Shown: positions 54,270 through 63,841, numbered from the stretch's first letter. The stretch is DNA of 64,000 bases from Pyrinomonas methylaliphatogenes (GCF_000820845.2 NZ_CBXV010000007.1:62082-126081), one strand, 5' to 3'. Notes: a model not told the origin generated them from the sequence alone. Translations and numbers: made by a program.

Positions 54270-55769
54270 ATGCCGCTAAAGCGAACTCTTTTCGTCCTCC
54301 TCGCCCTTCTGTTACTGAGCAACCTGTCGCTAAGAGCCGACGCTCAAGCGCGCCGGGCTTATCGCTTAACCGATGCGCAGATGCGTCAACTGTTGCGGCG
54401 GATAGAGAGCGATACGGCCCGTTTCCGTCGGAGCGCGGGCGAAGCTTTGGGAAGTTCGAGCGCCGATGAGGTCAACGCTCTCATCTCCGCTTTCGAAGAG
54501 GCCATGGCCTCGCTACGCGACCGTTTCGGAAGGCGTGAATCGGCGCGCGGCGACGCCGAAGTCGTGCTCGATCGCGCGGCACGCATAGACGATTATGTGC
54601 GCCAGCATCGTTTGAGTGTGCGGGCCGAGAGCGATTGGCGAACTTTGCGTGCCGATCTCAATCAACTGGCCCGCGCTTATGGGATCACATGGCGATGGAA
54701 CGCTTCGACCGCCGCGAATGCGCCCGCCGTTGGAGTCGACGCGCGTTTGACCGGGACATATGAGCTCGATGCAGAACGCAGCCAGAATCCGCGTGAAGCG
54801 ATCGAACAGGTGACGCGCAGTTTGCCGAGCGGGCAGCGGCAGAGCGTTTACGATGAACTCGTCGCTCGTCTTGATCCGCCCGACAGGTTGGCCATCGAGC
54901 GTCGGGGGCGGGCGGTGACCATCGCTTCGTCTCGTGCGCCCCGTATCTCCCTGATCGCCGATGGGATCGAACGTTCGGAACGGGCTAATGATGGAAGCGC
55001 GATGCGCGTGCGCGCTAGCTTAATCGGCGATCGTTTAGAGATCAACGCTGTTGGCGAGCGCGGGAGCAGTTTCAATGTGACTTTTGAAGCGCTCGATAAC
55101 GGCGACCGATTGCGCGTCGTGCGGCGCATCTATGCCGATCGGATCGGTCAGTACGTCTCGCTCGAGAGCATCTACGATCGCGTCTCGAGCGTCGCTCAAT
55201 GGGATCTATATAGGGAGACCTCGCCCGTCACATCGGAGGCTTTCCTCGTTCCGGATGGAACCCGTGTCGTCGCCGTTCTGAACACGAATCTCTCGACGAA
55301 AGATTCGCGCGAAGGCGATCGTTTCACGGCGACGGTGCGCGAGCCGACGAATTATCGGGATGCCGTGATCGAAGGTTACGTTTCGCGCGTGAATCAGCCG
55401 GGACGCATCAGCGGGCGGGCTGAGATCACGCTCAATTTCGAACGAATACGCTTACCCGATGGGCGCAGTTATCGTTTTTCCGGGATCCTCGAAAGCGTCC
55501 AACCGGTCGGCGGGGAGCAGGTGCGCATCGACAACGAAGGCGCGATCAAAGAGCAGACCAGTCAAACCGAGCGGACCGTGCAACGCACAGCTATTGGGAC
55601 GGCTGTCGGAGCGGTCATCGGGGCGATCGCTGGCGGCGGCAAGGGGGCGGCCATCGGCGCGGTGATCGGCGCTGGCGCGGGCGCAGGTTCGGTCTACGTG
55701 CAGGGGCGCGATCATCTCGAATTGGCGAGCGGGACTGCGTTGACCATTCGCGCGAGCGCGCCGCGATGA
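54270..55769 (+). CDS. exported glycine-zipper protein
   Basis: A 499-residue exported protein. GGAGGGGAG before ATG 54270 sets the start; a signal peptide follows (MPLKRTLFVLLALLLLSNLSLRADA). The middle is helical with no enzyme motif. The last 75 residues contain a glycine-zipper membrane motif (AVGAVIGAIAGGGKGAAIGAV, then GAGAGAG), as in outer-membrane-associated helper proteins. It has a perfect sigma-54 promoter, so stress or envelope regulation is likely. Function unknown. Confidence 0.75.
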   Translation: MPLKRTLFVLLALLLLSNLSLRADAQARRAYRLTDAQMRQLLRRIESDTARFRRSAGEALGSSSADEVNALISAFEEAMASLRDRFGRRESARGDAEVVLDRAARIDDYVRQHRLSVRAESDWRTLRADLNQLARAYGITWRWNASTAANAPAVGVDARLTGTYELDAERSQNPREAIEQVTRSLPSGQRQSVYDELVARLDPPDRLAIERRGRAVTIASSRAPRISLIADGIERSERANDGSAMRVRASLIGDRLEINAVGERGSSFNVTFEALDNGDRLRVVRRIYADRIGQYVSLESIYDRVSSVAQWDLYRETSPVTSEAFLVPDGTRVVAVLNTNLSTKDSREGDRFTATVREPTNYRDAVIEGYVSRVNQPGRISGRAEITLNFERIRLPDGRSYRFSGILESVQPVGGEQVRIDNEGAIKEQTSQTERTVQRTAIGTAVGAVIGAIAGGGKGAAIGAVIGAGAGAGSVYVQGRDHLELASGTALTIRASAPR

Positions 55770-55835
55770 GTACGTTCGTCGAAGGGCGGGTGGGGTAAGA
55801 TGGTTCGATCCACCTGCCCACGATCGTCACCGGTT

Positions 55836-56576
55836 TCATTCGGCGAGCAAGCTCGCGGCAGCTCGATCAACTACCCACAGAAGATCGCCGTCCGTCGGGG
55901 CGACCAATTTGGCTGGGATCGAACGCGCATCGGTCTTTTCATCGAAAACGGCCCGCAAGGCTGGAGCCTTCTCCGCACCTGCGACGAGGAAGATGACGTG
56001 CGCGGCGTTGTTGATCGAGCGGAGCGTCAGCGTCAAGCGCATCGCTTTCAACTTCTCGACATAAGTTGCGATCGTTAAGCGTTCGCGTTCGTCGAGCGCT
56101 GGCGAGTAGGGAAAGAGCGAAGCCGTGTGACCATCCGCTCCCATACCTAGCAGGATGAGGGAGAAGCGGGGAAGGCCACGAAAGTGCGCCCGCAGCAGCG
56201 CCTCGTATTCGGCGGCAGCGCGATTCGGGTCCTCTTCGCCTCTCATGCGATGGACGTTTGAAATGGGGATTGGGGCGCGGGCGAGCAGCGTTTCGTGCAC
56301 CATCCGATAATTGCTCTCCTCATCATCCGGCGGCACACAGCGTTCATCGGCCCAGAACAGATGCGTGCGATTCCAATCTATCTCCGAGGAGAATTCTGAG
56401 CCGAGAAGCGTGTAAAGAAGGCGCGGGGTCGAGCCTCCCGAAAGCGCGAGATCGAACCTCTCATCGCGCTTGATGCTCTGTCGCGCGATCTCGACGAAGA
56501 GTTCGGCGGCGCGGCGACTCGCCGCTTGAAGGTCAGGGTGGATCTCAATCGGTCGGCCATTCATCTTCCAGGTCAT
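55836..56576 (-). CDS. pgl: 6-phosphogluconolactonase
   Basis: Hydrolyses 6-phosphogluconolactone in the oxidative pentose-phosphate pathway. The 246-residue DevB-type protein has FDLALSGGSTPRLLYTLL, FWADERCVPPDDEESNYRMV and GMGADGHTASLFP. ATG 56576 (MTWKMNGRPIEIHP) or the internal ATG 56564 could be the start; the first 34 bp around it are copied upstream (56608-56641). That upstream copy encodes a 15-codon decoy frame, MNGRPIEIHPSVKRR then stop. It is the last gene of the pgi-gnd-zwf-opcA-pgl operon. Confidence 0.9.
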   Translation of the reverse strand: MTWKMNGRPIEIHPDLQAASRRAAELFVEIARQSIKRDERFDLALSGGSTPRLLYTLLGSEFSSEIDWNRTHLFWADERCVPPDDEESNYRMVHETLLARAPIPISNVHRMRGEEDPNRAAAEYEALLRAHFRGLPRFSLILLGMGADGHTASLFPYSPALDERERLTIATYVEKLKAMRLTLTLRSINNAAHVIFLVAGAEKAPALRAVFDEKTDARSIPAKLVAPTDGDLLWVVDRAAASLLAE

Positions 56577-56641
56577 CGGGCAGAGCGCCTATCGTCTTTT
56601 CACACTTGGGTGGATTTCAATCGGTCGGCCATTCATCTTCC
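56537..56641 (-). repeat. gene-start duplication between opcA and pgl
   Basis: 34-bp copies at 56537-56570 (inside pgl) and 56608-56641, one mismatch, period 71, separator 37 bp. The opcA-pgl gap is 73 bases; removing one 71-bp unit leaves the few-base gap seen at the other junctions of this operon. It is strong evidence for a 71-bp insertion event. Confidence 0.92.
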
Positions 56642-56649
56642 GGCTTAAC

Positions 56650-57765
56650 TCAAAGCGTTTCGAGGATCTCGAGCGCTGAACTGAGGGCCTGTTCATACAC
56701 GTGGTCGCGCCCGAGTTCTTCGAGTTCGCGCCGCATCAGACAGCCTTCGCTGCGATCATCACATCGGGCAACGTGATTCGACTTCCGGCCCGAGATCCGC
56801 GTTTCGATATGCCCGCCGCTTTCCGATAGAGAGATGCGTAGACTCGGTTCTGCTCCAGCCATAAACTCGACAGCCGTCAGACGGCCAGGTTCGATCCCCT
56901 GCGCTTCGTTTTGTCGCAAGCGCAATTCGATTCGGCGATCGTCGGCATCGAAGAGAAGCGAGGGGCCGGTCGGAGTGATCAAACGCCACTTCAAACGGCT
57001 CGCAAGCCATCCGGCAAACAGCAAGGCTTGCGGCGATGAGCGTTCACCTTTGAAGGGCGTGTGCTCTATGCTGACCGTTCGCGCGTAGCGGATCGCCGCG
57101 CGCCCCGAAAGGGTGTCGTAGCTTTCGGCGAGCGTCGCGCGCCATTCGTTGATCCGCGCCCATTCGAGATCGCTGAGAACCACTTCATCAAGCGTTTTGT
57201 CGCGGAGAAGGCGATCCAGCGATCGGAACTGATCGTGCAACTTGCGGGAAAGCGATGAGTCTACGATGGCGCGGTCCGATAGTTCGCAGAGTTTGTAGAA
57301 AATCTCGTCGTCGCAAGATGCCCCTTTCCACCAGAGGAAGGTTGGAAGATCAGAGTAGAGCAGGACGGCGACGGCGCTGAGAAGCTCAGCTTGCAGGTCT
57401 GGGTTGGCGATGAACAGTATCTGCTCGCCGCACAGGCGCGGGCTTCGAGCTTCGGCGCGCACACAACGCGCGGCGATGTAGGCTCGAGCTGTGCGCGAGG
57501 GGGCGTCTGAATTGATGAGCAGGAAGAGCGCGCGGCAGGGATGGGCGATGATGATCTCATCGAGCGCTGCCTGCGTTTCGTCAAAACCGGCCTCGTCCTC
57601 CATCCAGACGATCAGATTCAAAGCGCGTCCACGAAGCAAGGCTTCTTCTCCGTTTGTCGCGTGTTCGGTCCACAAGCTGCGCAAGGCGTTCTCCACTGCC
57701 GCGACATTGAGTCCCGGACCTTCATGTATGGGCCACAGACCGTAGCGCGCGTCATCGAGAACCAT
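56650..57765 (-). CDS. opcA: glucose-6-phosphate dehydrogenase assembly protein OpcA
   Basis: A 371-residue OpcA-type protein that supports the Zwf enzyme in its oligomeric, redox-responsive form. It has NLIVWMEDEAGFDETQ, SDLPTFLWWKG (the family's PxxxWWKG region) and RIDHYL-independent C-terminal layout. It begins 2 bases after the zwf stop, i.e. tight operon spacing. Mostly seen in cyanobacteria and actinobacteria, so its presence is a useful marker of this operon type. Confidence 0.88.
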   Translation of the reverse strand: MVLDDARYGLWPIHEGPGLNVAAVENALRSLWTEHATNGEEALLRGRALNLIVWMEDEAGFDETQAALDEIIIAHPCRALFLLINSDAPSRTARAYIAARCVRAEARSPRLCGEQILFIANPDLQAELLSAVAVLLYSDLPTFLWWKGASCDDEIFYKLCELSDRAIVDSSLSRKLHDQFRSLDRLLRDKTLDEVVLSDLEWARINEWRATLAESYDTLSGRAAIRYARTVSIEHTPFKGERSSPQALLFAGWLASRLKWRLITPTGPSLLFDADDRRIELRLRQNEAQGIEPGRLTAVEFMAGAEPSLRISLSESGGHIETRISGRKSNHVARCDDRSEGCLMRRELEELGRDHVYEQALSSALEILETL

Positions 57766-57767
57766 CT

Positions 57768-59333
57768 TTACAACCTCCGCCAGCGACGCCCGTCGCGTTC
57801 GATCAGTTCATCCGCCGCCTGCGGTCCCCAAGTGCCGGCGGCGTAGTTGGGGAAATCCGGCTTCTCTGCGGCCCACGCTTCGAGCACGGGCATCACGATC
57901 TCCCAACTGCGCTCGATCATGTCGCGTCGGGCGAAGAGCGTCGCTTCGCCCAACATGCAATCGAGCAGTAAGCGTTCGTAGGCTTCCGGCAGCGTGATGC
58001 CGAAAGATGCGCTGTAGCGGAAATCCATATTGACCGGGCGAAGGCGCATCGCTTGCCCAGGCAGTTTGACATTGAAACGCAGCGTAATCCCTTCGTTAGG
58101 TTGAATGCGAATGATGAGGAGATTGGCGCTCAGCGATTCGCCATTCGCGGTGAAGAGATTGTGAGGGACATCTTTGAAGCGGATCGCGACTTCGGTAACG
58201 CGCTTCGGCAGACGTTTGCCCGATCGCACGTAGAAGGGAACTCCGGCCCATCGCCAATTATCGATCTGAAGCTTCAAGGCGGCGAACGTCTCCGTCGTCG
58301 ATTGCGGATCGACCCCGGGCTCTTCGCGATAGCCGACCACTCTCTCGCCGAGGACGAATCCTGGCCCATATTGGCCGCGCACGGCGGACTCTTTGACGTC
58401 CTTGATCGGGCGCACCGCGGCGAGAGCCTTCATCTTCTCATCGCGCACATCGTCGCCCGATAACGAAGTCGGCGGTTCCATCGCGATCAACGATACGACT
58501 TGGAGCACATGGCTCTGGATCATGTCGCGCAGCGCCCCAGCGCGTTCGTAGTAGCCGCCGCGTCCCTCGACGCCGAGCGTCTCGGCGTTCGTGATCTGAA
58601 CGTGGTCGATATGATTGCGGTTCCATACTGACTCGAAGATGCTGTTGGCGAAGCGAAGGGCGAAGAGGTTTTGGACGGTCTCTTTGCCGAGATAGTGGTC
58701 TATACGATAGATCTGATCTTCGCCGAAGAAGCGAGCGATACGGGCGTTCAGTTCGCGCGCGCTCGCGAGATCGTAACCGAAGGGCTTTTCGATGATGATG
58801 CGCGTCCATCTCCCTGCCTCGGCGCGCGTAAGGCCGCATTCGCCCAAACGCTCGATGATCGTCGAAAAGAGTTCGGGCGCGGTGGCCAGATAGAAGAGGC
58901 GATTGCCTTCAGTTTGCCGCTCGCCTTCGAGTCGCTGTAACGAAGCGATCATTCGCGTGTAGGCCCCCGCATCGGAAAGATCTGCCGCTTCATAGCGGAG
59001 TCCCGAGGCGAAGCTTTGCCAAGTGCGCTCATCGAACGTCTGTTCCTCGTTCTCGATGACCGCATCGCGCATGCGCTGACGAAACTCTTCATCGCTCATC
59101 TCTGTGCGCGCGATGCCAAGCACGGCGAAGTTCGGCGAAAGCAAGCGCCGCTGCGCGAGCCGATAGAGCGCCGGGATCAATTTGCGGCGCGTCAGATCTC
59201 CAGAGGCGCCGAAGATGATGATCGCGCATGGCCCAGCTGCGCGCTCCACTTTCAACCCTTCGCGCAAGGGATTATCCGAAAGCTCGTCCACGGCGATAGG
59301 TCTTTCATTCAGAGATCCGAGGCTCATCGTCAT
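57768..59333 (-). CDS. zwf: glucose-6-phosphate 1-dehydrogenase
   Basis: Oxidises glucose-6-phosphate to 6-phosphogluconolactone with NADP+. The 521-residue protein has the cofactor motif IIFGASGDLTRRK, the active-site RIDHYLGKETVQNL and GTWGPQAA at the end. ATG 59333 overlaps the gnd stop (ATGA), showing translational coupling, and further upstream start codons are not needed. It feeds NADPH and pentose supply together with gnd and pgl. Confidence 0.94.
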   Translation of the reverse strand: MTMSLGSLNERPIAVDELSDNPLREGLKVERAAGPCAIIIFGASGDLTRRKLIPALYRLAQRRLLSPNFAVLGIARTEMSDEEFRQRMRDAVIENEEQTFDERTWQSFASGLRYEAADLSDAGAYTRMIASLQRLEGERQTEGNRLFYLATAPELFSTIIERLGECGLTRAEAGRWTRIIIEKPFGYDLASARELNARIARFFGEDQIYRIDHYLGKETVQNLFALRFANSIFESVWNRNHIDHVQITNAETLGVEGRGGYYERAGALRDMIQSHVLQVVSLIAMEPPTSLSGDDVRDEKMKALAAVRPIKDVKESAVRGQYGPGFVLGERVVGYREEPGVDPQSTTETFAALKLQIDNWRWAGVPFYVRSGKRLPKRVTEVAIRFKDVPHNLFTANGESLSANLLIIRIQPNEGITLRFNVKLPGQAMRLRPVNMDFRYSASFGITLPEAYERLLLDCMLGEATLFARRDMIERSWEIVMPVLEAWAAEKPDFPNYAAGTWGPQAADELIERDGRRWRRL

Positions 59334-60772
59334 TGGTCCGCCGCTCGTTCCCAATCGGTATGGATGTGGCCCAGTTCGGGTTTGTCCGCGCGCTCGTAGG
59401 TGTGTGCGCCGAAAAGATCGCGCTGCGCTTGAGTCAAGTTCTGTGGCAGGCGCTCGCTTCGGTAACTGTCGAAATAGGCGAGGCTCGCCGCCAGTCCCAA
59501 GCACGGGACGCCGTCGTTTACGGCTAGGCTGACAGCTCGTCGCCATGCTCCTTGCAAAGGGATGATCAAGCGCGCGATCTCCGGATCGAGCAGAAGGTTA
59601 GGCAACCCTTTGTCCCGCAGGTAAGCGTTTTTCACTCGATCGAGGAGGCGCGCGCGGATGATACAGCCTCCCTTCCAGATGCGCGCCACCTCGCTCAGGT
59701 CTATTCCCCAATCGAATTCGTTAGAAGCTGCGCGGATCAGCGACATGCCTTGCGCATAGGCGCAGAGTTCCGAGGCGTAGAGCGCGTCATGCAGATCCTG
59801 CGCGATGCGCTCACGTTCGTTGATCTCCCTCCTGCCTTCGTTCGCCGCTTCTTCAAAAAGGCGCGCCGCCCGAACGCGCTCCTCTTTCAAACTGGATATG
59901 AGTCGCGCTTCGACCCCGGCATCTATCGTGGGAGTTGGAACGCCCAGATCGAGCGCCGTCTGCGTCGTCCACTTGCCGGTCCCTTTCTGCTCGGCGCGAT
60001 CGAGCACGAGATCGACGAGCGGTTGACCCGTCTCTCGATCGCGCACGCGAAAGATCTTCGCCGTGATCTCGAGCAAGAAGGATTGAAGCGCCCCGGCGTT
60101 CCATCGGTCGAAAACTTGGGCCAGTTCTTCCGCCCCTAGGCCGAGCGCGCGGCGCATGATGTCGTAGACTTCGGCGATCAATTGCATCACGCCGTACTCG
60201 ATCCCATTGTGGACCATCTTGACGAAATGCCCAGCTCCATCGGGACCGATGTAGGCAACGCAAGGACCGTCATCCGTCTTCGCCGCGATGTCTTCGAGTA
60301 TCGGTCGCAGTTCATCGTAGGCCGAGCGCGAGCCGCCGGGCATGAGCGATGGTCCGAAGAGCGCGCCGCGCTCGCCGCCCGAAACGCCCATGCCGATGTA
60401 ACGCAATCCGCGAGCGTTCAGCGCGGCGGCGCGCCGCCGCGTGTCTTCAAAATGAGAGTTGCCGCCATCTATCAAGATGTCATCGCCTTCGAGGTATGGG
60501 ATGAACTGTTCGATGGTCCAATCGACGGGCGGTCCAGCTTTGACCATCATCAAGATGCGACGCGGACGCTTCAAAGCGTGAACCATCTGCGCCGGATCCT
60601 TGAAGATCGCGATCTGCTTGCCGCGCGCCTCACCTGCCGCGAAAGTCTCGGCGAGTTGCGGATCGCGCTCCCAGGCGGCGACGCCATAGCCGTGCCGTTC
60701 AATGTTGAGCGCGAGGCTCGAACCCATAACGCCTAATCCGACGATCCCTATGTCAGCAACCTGTTGTTCCAT
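59330..60772 (-). CDS. gnd: 6-phosphogluconate dehydrogenase (decarboxylating)
   Basis: Converts 6-phosphogluconate to ribulose-5-phosphate, CO2 and NADPH. The 480-residue form has the N-terminal GLGVMGSSLALNIERHG, the substrate site DGGNSHFEDTRRR, GVSGGERGALFGPSLMPGG, and GHFVKMVHNGIEYGVMQ with the catalytic Lys. It starts 10 bases after the pgi stop and its own stop overlaps zwf. No anomalies. Confidence 0.95.
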   Translation of the reverse strand: MEQQVADIGIVGLGVMGSSLALNIERHGYGVAAWERDPQLAETFAAGEARGKQIAIFKDPAQMVHALKRPRRILMMVKAGPPVDWTIEQFIPYLEGDDILIDGGNSHFEDTRRRAAALNARGLRYIGMGVSGGERGALFGPSLMPGGSRSAYDELRPILEDIAAKTDDGPCVAYIGPDGAGHFVKMVHNGIEYGVMQLIAEVYDIMRRALGLGAEELAQVFDRWNAGALQSFLLEITAKIFRVRDRETGQPLVDLVLDRAEQKGTGKWTTQTALDLGVPTPTIDAGVEARLISSLKEERVRAARLFEEAANEGRREINERERIAQDLHDALYASELCAYAQGMSLIRAASNEFDWGIDLSEVARIWKGGCIIRARLLDRVKNAYLRDKGLPNLLLDPEIARLIIPLQGAWRRAVSLAVNDGVPCLGLAASLAYFDSYRSERLPQNLTQAQRDLFGAHTYERADKPELGHIHTDWERAADQ

Positions 60773-60782
60773 ATCCCAACGC

Positions 60783-62492
60783 TTACCTGGTTCGATCTAA
60801 ACTTTGCACCGCTTCAAGCAGAAAGTTCAATCCTCCGGTGTCGTGACGAAAATGTAACCGCAACGCGCGCCGTCGCCGACCGAGCAGGGCAGCGAAATCG
60901 CCGAGCGCTTGCGCCCGTTCGAGCGCGCCGAAGCTGTATCTCTCGCCGGGGACGGGGAGGTCTTGGCGAGCATCGGCTGTGATCAGCAGGAATACGCCCG
61001 TGTCCGGTCCACCCTTATGCAGTTGCCCTGTGGAGTGAAGATAACGCGGCCCATATCCGGCGGTGGTCGCCACGCGCAGACGATCGAGCACGTGGCGACG
61101 TATTTCGCTGAGCAGCGCGTCGTGTTCCTCGTTCTCTTCGAGGTAGACGAGCAGCGCGATGTAGTCGCGCCCCATACGCGCCTGCGCGAGGTGCCGCCGG
61201 ATCAGTTCTCGCGCGTCGTCCGAATCGAGATCGCTCGAGCGCGGGCCGTAGATCAGAACTTCGTCCGTCGCTAGCAGCGGTTCCTCTTCGGGCAGATCTC
61301 CCGTCTCCGCGAATTGTCCAAGCAGCGCGGCGGTGCGATCCTTGCTCTCTTGGACGTTCGGCTGGTCGAATGGATCGATGCCGAGAAGCGCGCCAGCGAT
61401 GGCCGTCGCCATCTCCCACGTGAAGAACTCAGCCCACAGCTCGTGCGCGCCGCTGATGGAGCGCTTGAGGATCGGGTGAGCGCGGGAGGCGAGCGCGTCG
61501 AGTTTGCGTTCGATCTCTTCATCAGGCTCGCCCGCCTGAATGGCGACGAAGAGACGATCATCGGCGTAATCTTCCGGTTCGCCCAAAGGCTCGCCGGCGA
61601 CGGGCACGATCCCCACCCCTTCTTTGCCCGTGCTTTCGGCGATCAGTTGCTCAACCCATAGGCCAAACGATGAGATCCGTCCGTTTGCGATGAGCGTCAA
61701 CTTGTCTTGACCTTCGCGCGCGCAGGCGCCCATCGCAACGCCTAGCCGCGCCGCCGGATTCTCGCGCACGGGCACATCAGGGCCACACGCGCGCATCGCC
61801 GCTTCAGCGCGCTCGAGCGCGCGCGCAACGTCAAGCCCCATGAGCGCCGCGGGAACGAGTCCGAATAGCGATAGAGCCGAATAGCGCCCACCGATGTCCG
61901 GCGGGTTCGTGAAGGTCCGGCGAAAGCTTCGCTCACGTGCCAAGCGTTCGAGCGGCGTCCCCGGATCGGTAATGGCGATGAAGTTATGACCAGCTCGCTC
62001 GCCGCGCTCTTCGCGCGCGCGTTCGTAGAAGAATTTGAAGAAAGAGAGCGGTTCGATGGTCGTGCCCGATTTTGAAGAGACGACGAAGAGCGTGCTTTGT
62101 GGCGAGATGCGCGAAGCGAAGTTCGCCACCGTATCCGGATCGGTCGAATCGAGCACGAGAAGTTCGGGCCAACCCTCGAGCGCCCCGAAAGTGCGGCGCA
62201 AGACTTCCGGACAAAGGCTCGATCCTCCCATGCCGAGCAGCAGGATGCGTTCGATCCCATCATCGCGTATCGCGCGCGCGAACGCCTCTATTTCGCCCGC
62301 GTGCGCGCGCATCTTCGCCACAACGTCGAGCCAACCGAGCGCATTTCGGATGATCTTCTGATGCTCTTCTTCTCGCTTCCACAAGGAAACGTCCTTGGTC
62401 CAAATGCGCTCAACGACTCGCTCTTCTTCGATGCGGCTCAACTCCTCATCGATGAATGAAGCTTTCTCGCCAAGGTTTCCGTTGATTCCCAT
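60783..62492 (-). CDS. pgi: glucose-6-phosphate isomerase, transaldolase-fusion type
   Basis: Interconverts glucose-6-P and fructose-6-P. The 569-residue protein belongs to the PGI group normally fused after transaldolase: LLLGMGGSSLCPEVL, VSSKSGTTIEPLSFF, and HSTGQLHKGGPDTGVFL near the end. Here it stands alone, without a transaldolase domain. Start ATG 62492 has AAGGAG upstream. It is the first gene of the operon, so it provides the feed of glucose-6-P into the oxidative branch. Confidence 0.93.
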   Translation of the reverse strand: MGINGNLGEKASFIDEELSRIEEERVVERIWTKDVSLWKREEEHQKIIRNALGWLDVVAKMRAHAGEIEAFARAIRDDGIERILLLGMGGSSLCPEVLRRTFGALEGWPELLVLDSTDPDTVANFASRISPQSTLFVVSSKSGTTIEPLSFFKFFYERAREERGERAGHNFIAITDPGTPLERLARERSFRRTFTNPPDIGGRYSALSLFGLVPAALMGLDVARALERAEAAMRACGPDVPVRENPAARLGVAMGACAREGQDKLTLIANGRISSFGLWVEQLIAESTGKEGVGIVPVAGEPLGEPEDYADDRLFVAIQAGEPDEEIERKLDALASRAHPILKRSISGAHELWAEFFTWEMATAIAGALLGIDPFDQPNVQESKDRTAALLGQFAETGDLPEEEPLLATDEVLIYGPRSSDLDSDDARELIRRHLAQARMGRDYIALLVYLEENEEHDALLSEIRRHVLDRLRVATTAGYGPRYLHSTGQLHKGGPDTGVFLLITADARQDLPVPGERYSFGALERAQALGDFAALLGRRRRALRLHFRHDTGGLNFLLEAVQSLDRTR

Positions 62493-62884
62493 TCAACAAG
62501 CTCCTTCCAAATTCTCTCGCGTCGAGTTGCCTTTACGATGGGACAAAACGCGCGTCGGATCCGGTCCAGTCGCGCGAACGCTTCGTCGAACCGGCACGCC
62601 TGCTCATCGAACAGAAGCTCATCTCAGCTGGGGTCGTAGATCGTCGTCGAGCGGAAGCGCAATTCCGTTGAACGATCGCGAGCGCTCGTCGAAAGCGCAT
62701 CCGTGCGCGGCGAGAACTCTCTCGATCCGCCCCGGCAGAAACCCCATCCCTGAGGCTGAGGTTGGGCGCTCTCTTCGCCCCCAGCCTTCTCGCTTGTCCC
62801 TCGAGCGCTGGCATCGTCATCACGGCCCCTTGCAGCGCAAGAGAAGCATAGCACGGAGCAGAAAGGTTGGCTAACGCGCGGATT
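62493..62884. other. intergenic stretch without recognisable gene
   Basis: About 390 bases between pgi and arsR. Open frames here are Arg-rich shadows with no Shine-Dalgarno or family motif. No hairpin, repeat or RNA was recognised. Confidence 0.5.
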
Positions 62885-63283
62885 CTAGCCTCGACCGAGC
62901 GATTTTCGCCCCGCCGTGAGCGGAATCGGACGCGGAGCGTCGCGTAAAAGCGCACAGCACTTCGATAAACGGGCGCGGTCGCGCGCCATCTGGCGGTCCT
63001 CGCGCAAACACGCGCGCACTTCGCGCAAGATCCGCGCCGCATGTTCGTCTTCGGGCTCGACGATGCGATAGTAGATCCATTTGCCTTTGCGGCGCGCTGC
63101 GGTGACTCCGGCGCGCCGCAGATAGGCGAGGTGGCGCGAGATCTTCGGCTGAGGCATCTGCAGGGCTTCGACTAGGTAACAGACGCAGATCTCCGAATCG
63201 TCCAGCAGATTGAGCAACCGCAGGCGCGTGCGATCGGCCAGCGCGCGGAACAGGCGCTCTAGATCGAATTCGTTTTTGGTCAT
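62885..63283 (-). CDS. arsR: ArsR-family arsenic/antimony repressor
   Basis: A winged-helix metalloregulator. Residues 5-95 show FDLERLFRALADRTRLRLLNLL, the metal site Cys33/Cys35 in EICVCYL and the recognition helix QPKISRHLAYLRRAG, so it should release DNA on binding As(III). A C-terminal KCC pair may be a further site. ATG 63283 is chosen because the family N-terminus starts there, although no Shine-Dalgarno is obvious. It is divergent from arsI, with the promoter and operator between them. Confidence 0.92.
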   Translation of the reverse strand: MTKNEFDLERLFRALADRTRLRLLNLLDDSEICVCYLVEALQMPQPKISRHLAYLRRAGVTAARRKGKWIYYRIVEPEDEHAARILREVRACLREDRQMARDRARLSKCCALLRDAPRPIPLTAGRKSLGRG

Positions 63284-63327
63284 GGCGATGGCGATTATAC
63301 CATGCGGGGGAAGATTACACATACGGC

Positions 63328-63356
63328 TTGACATATATGTCGTGGATCGGTATAGT
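63328..63356 (+). promoter_or_regulatory. sigma-70 promoter of arsI-arsC
   Basis: TTGACA (63328-63333), 17-bp spacer, TATAGT (63351-63356). The spacer start contains the palindrome ACATATATGT. Confidence 0.85.
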
Positions 63357-63360
63357 ATCC

Positions 63361-63386
63361 ATTCATTCGCTTAGGCGAATATGAAT
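63361..63386. promoter_or_regulatory. candidate ArsR operator
   Basis: Inverted repeat ATTCAT-TCGC-TTAG-GCGA-AT-ATGAAT centred just downstream of the -10 of arsI, a position that would block transcription when ArsR is bound. Confidence 0.65.
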
Positions 63387-63405
63387 CCACTGTTCGGAGG
63401 TTCGG

Positions 63406-63825
63406 ATGAAAGAGATCAAAATACTGAAGCCGCATGTCGCCATCAACGTGCGCGACGTGCAGCGAAGCGTAGATTTTTACCGGCGCATGTTCGGCGTCGA
63501 ACCGGTTCGCGTGCGGGCCGATTACGCCAAGTTCGATCTGGATGATCCGCCGCTCAACTTCGCGCTCAACCGGCGTGCAAATGTTGGCGACGGCGCGCTC
63601 TCTCATCTAGGCATTCAAGTCGCTTCGACGGAAGATGTCCTGAAGATGCGTGCGCGATGGGAGGCTGCCGGCCTTCTGACGCGCGATGAGATGCAGACCG
63701 TTTGTTGTTATGCGTTGCAGGACAAGGTTTGGGTGACCGATCCCGACGGAAACGAATGGGAGGTGTTCGTCGTGCTCGAGGGCGATCTGCCGGAGAGAGG
63801 CGGAACGGTGGGATGTTGTGCCTGA
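63406..63825 (+). CDS. arsI: ArsI/CadI-type vicinal-oxygen-chelate dioxygenase
   Basis: A 139-residue glyoxalase-fold enzyme of the ArsI (C-As lyase) and CadI group. Likely metal ligands are His10 (LKPHVAINV), His68 (LSHLGIQV) and Glu119 (EWEVF); the vicinal Cys100-Cys101 pair (TVCCYALQ) fits binding of trivalent organoarsenicals, and a second GCC pair ends the protein. Its reaction would demethylate methylarsenite. Position with arsR and arsC supports arsenic detoxification. Confidence 0.88.
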   Translation: MKEIKILKPHVAINVRDVQRSVDFYRRMFGVEPVRVRADYAKFDLDDPPLNFALNRRANVGDGALSHLGIQVASTEDVLKMRARWEAAGLLTRDEMQTVCCYALQDKVWVTDPDGNEWEVFVVLEGDLPERGGTVGCCA

Positions 63826-63841
63826 AGCTATGGAGCGTAGA

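Noticed and set aside
62533-63042. A 169-codon Arg-rich minus-strand frame
   Set aside because: It overlaps arsR and has the composition of a GC-rich shadow.
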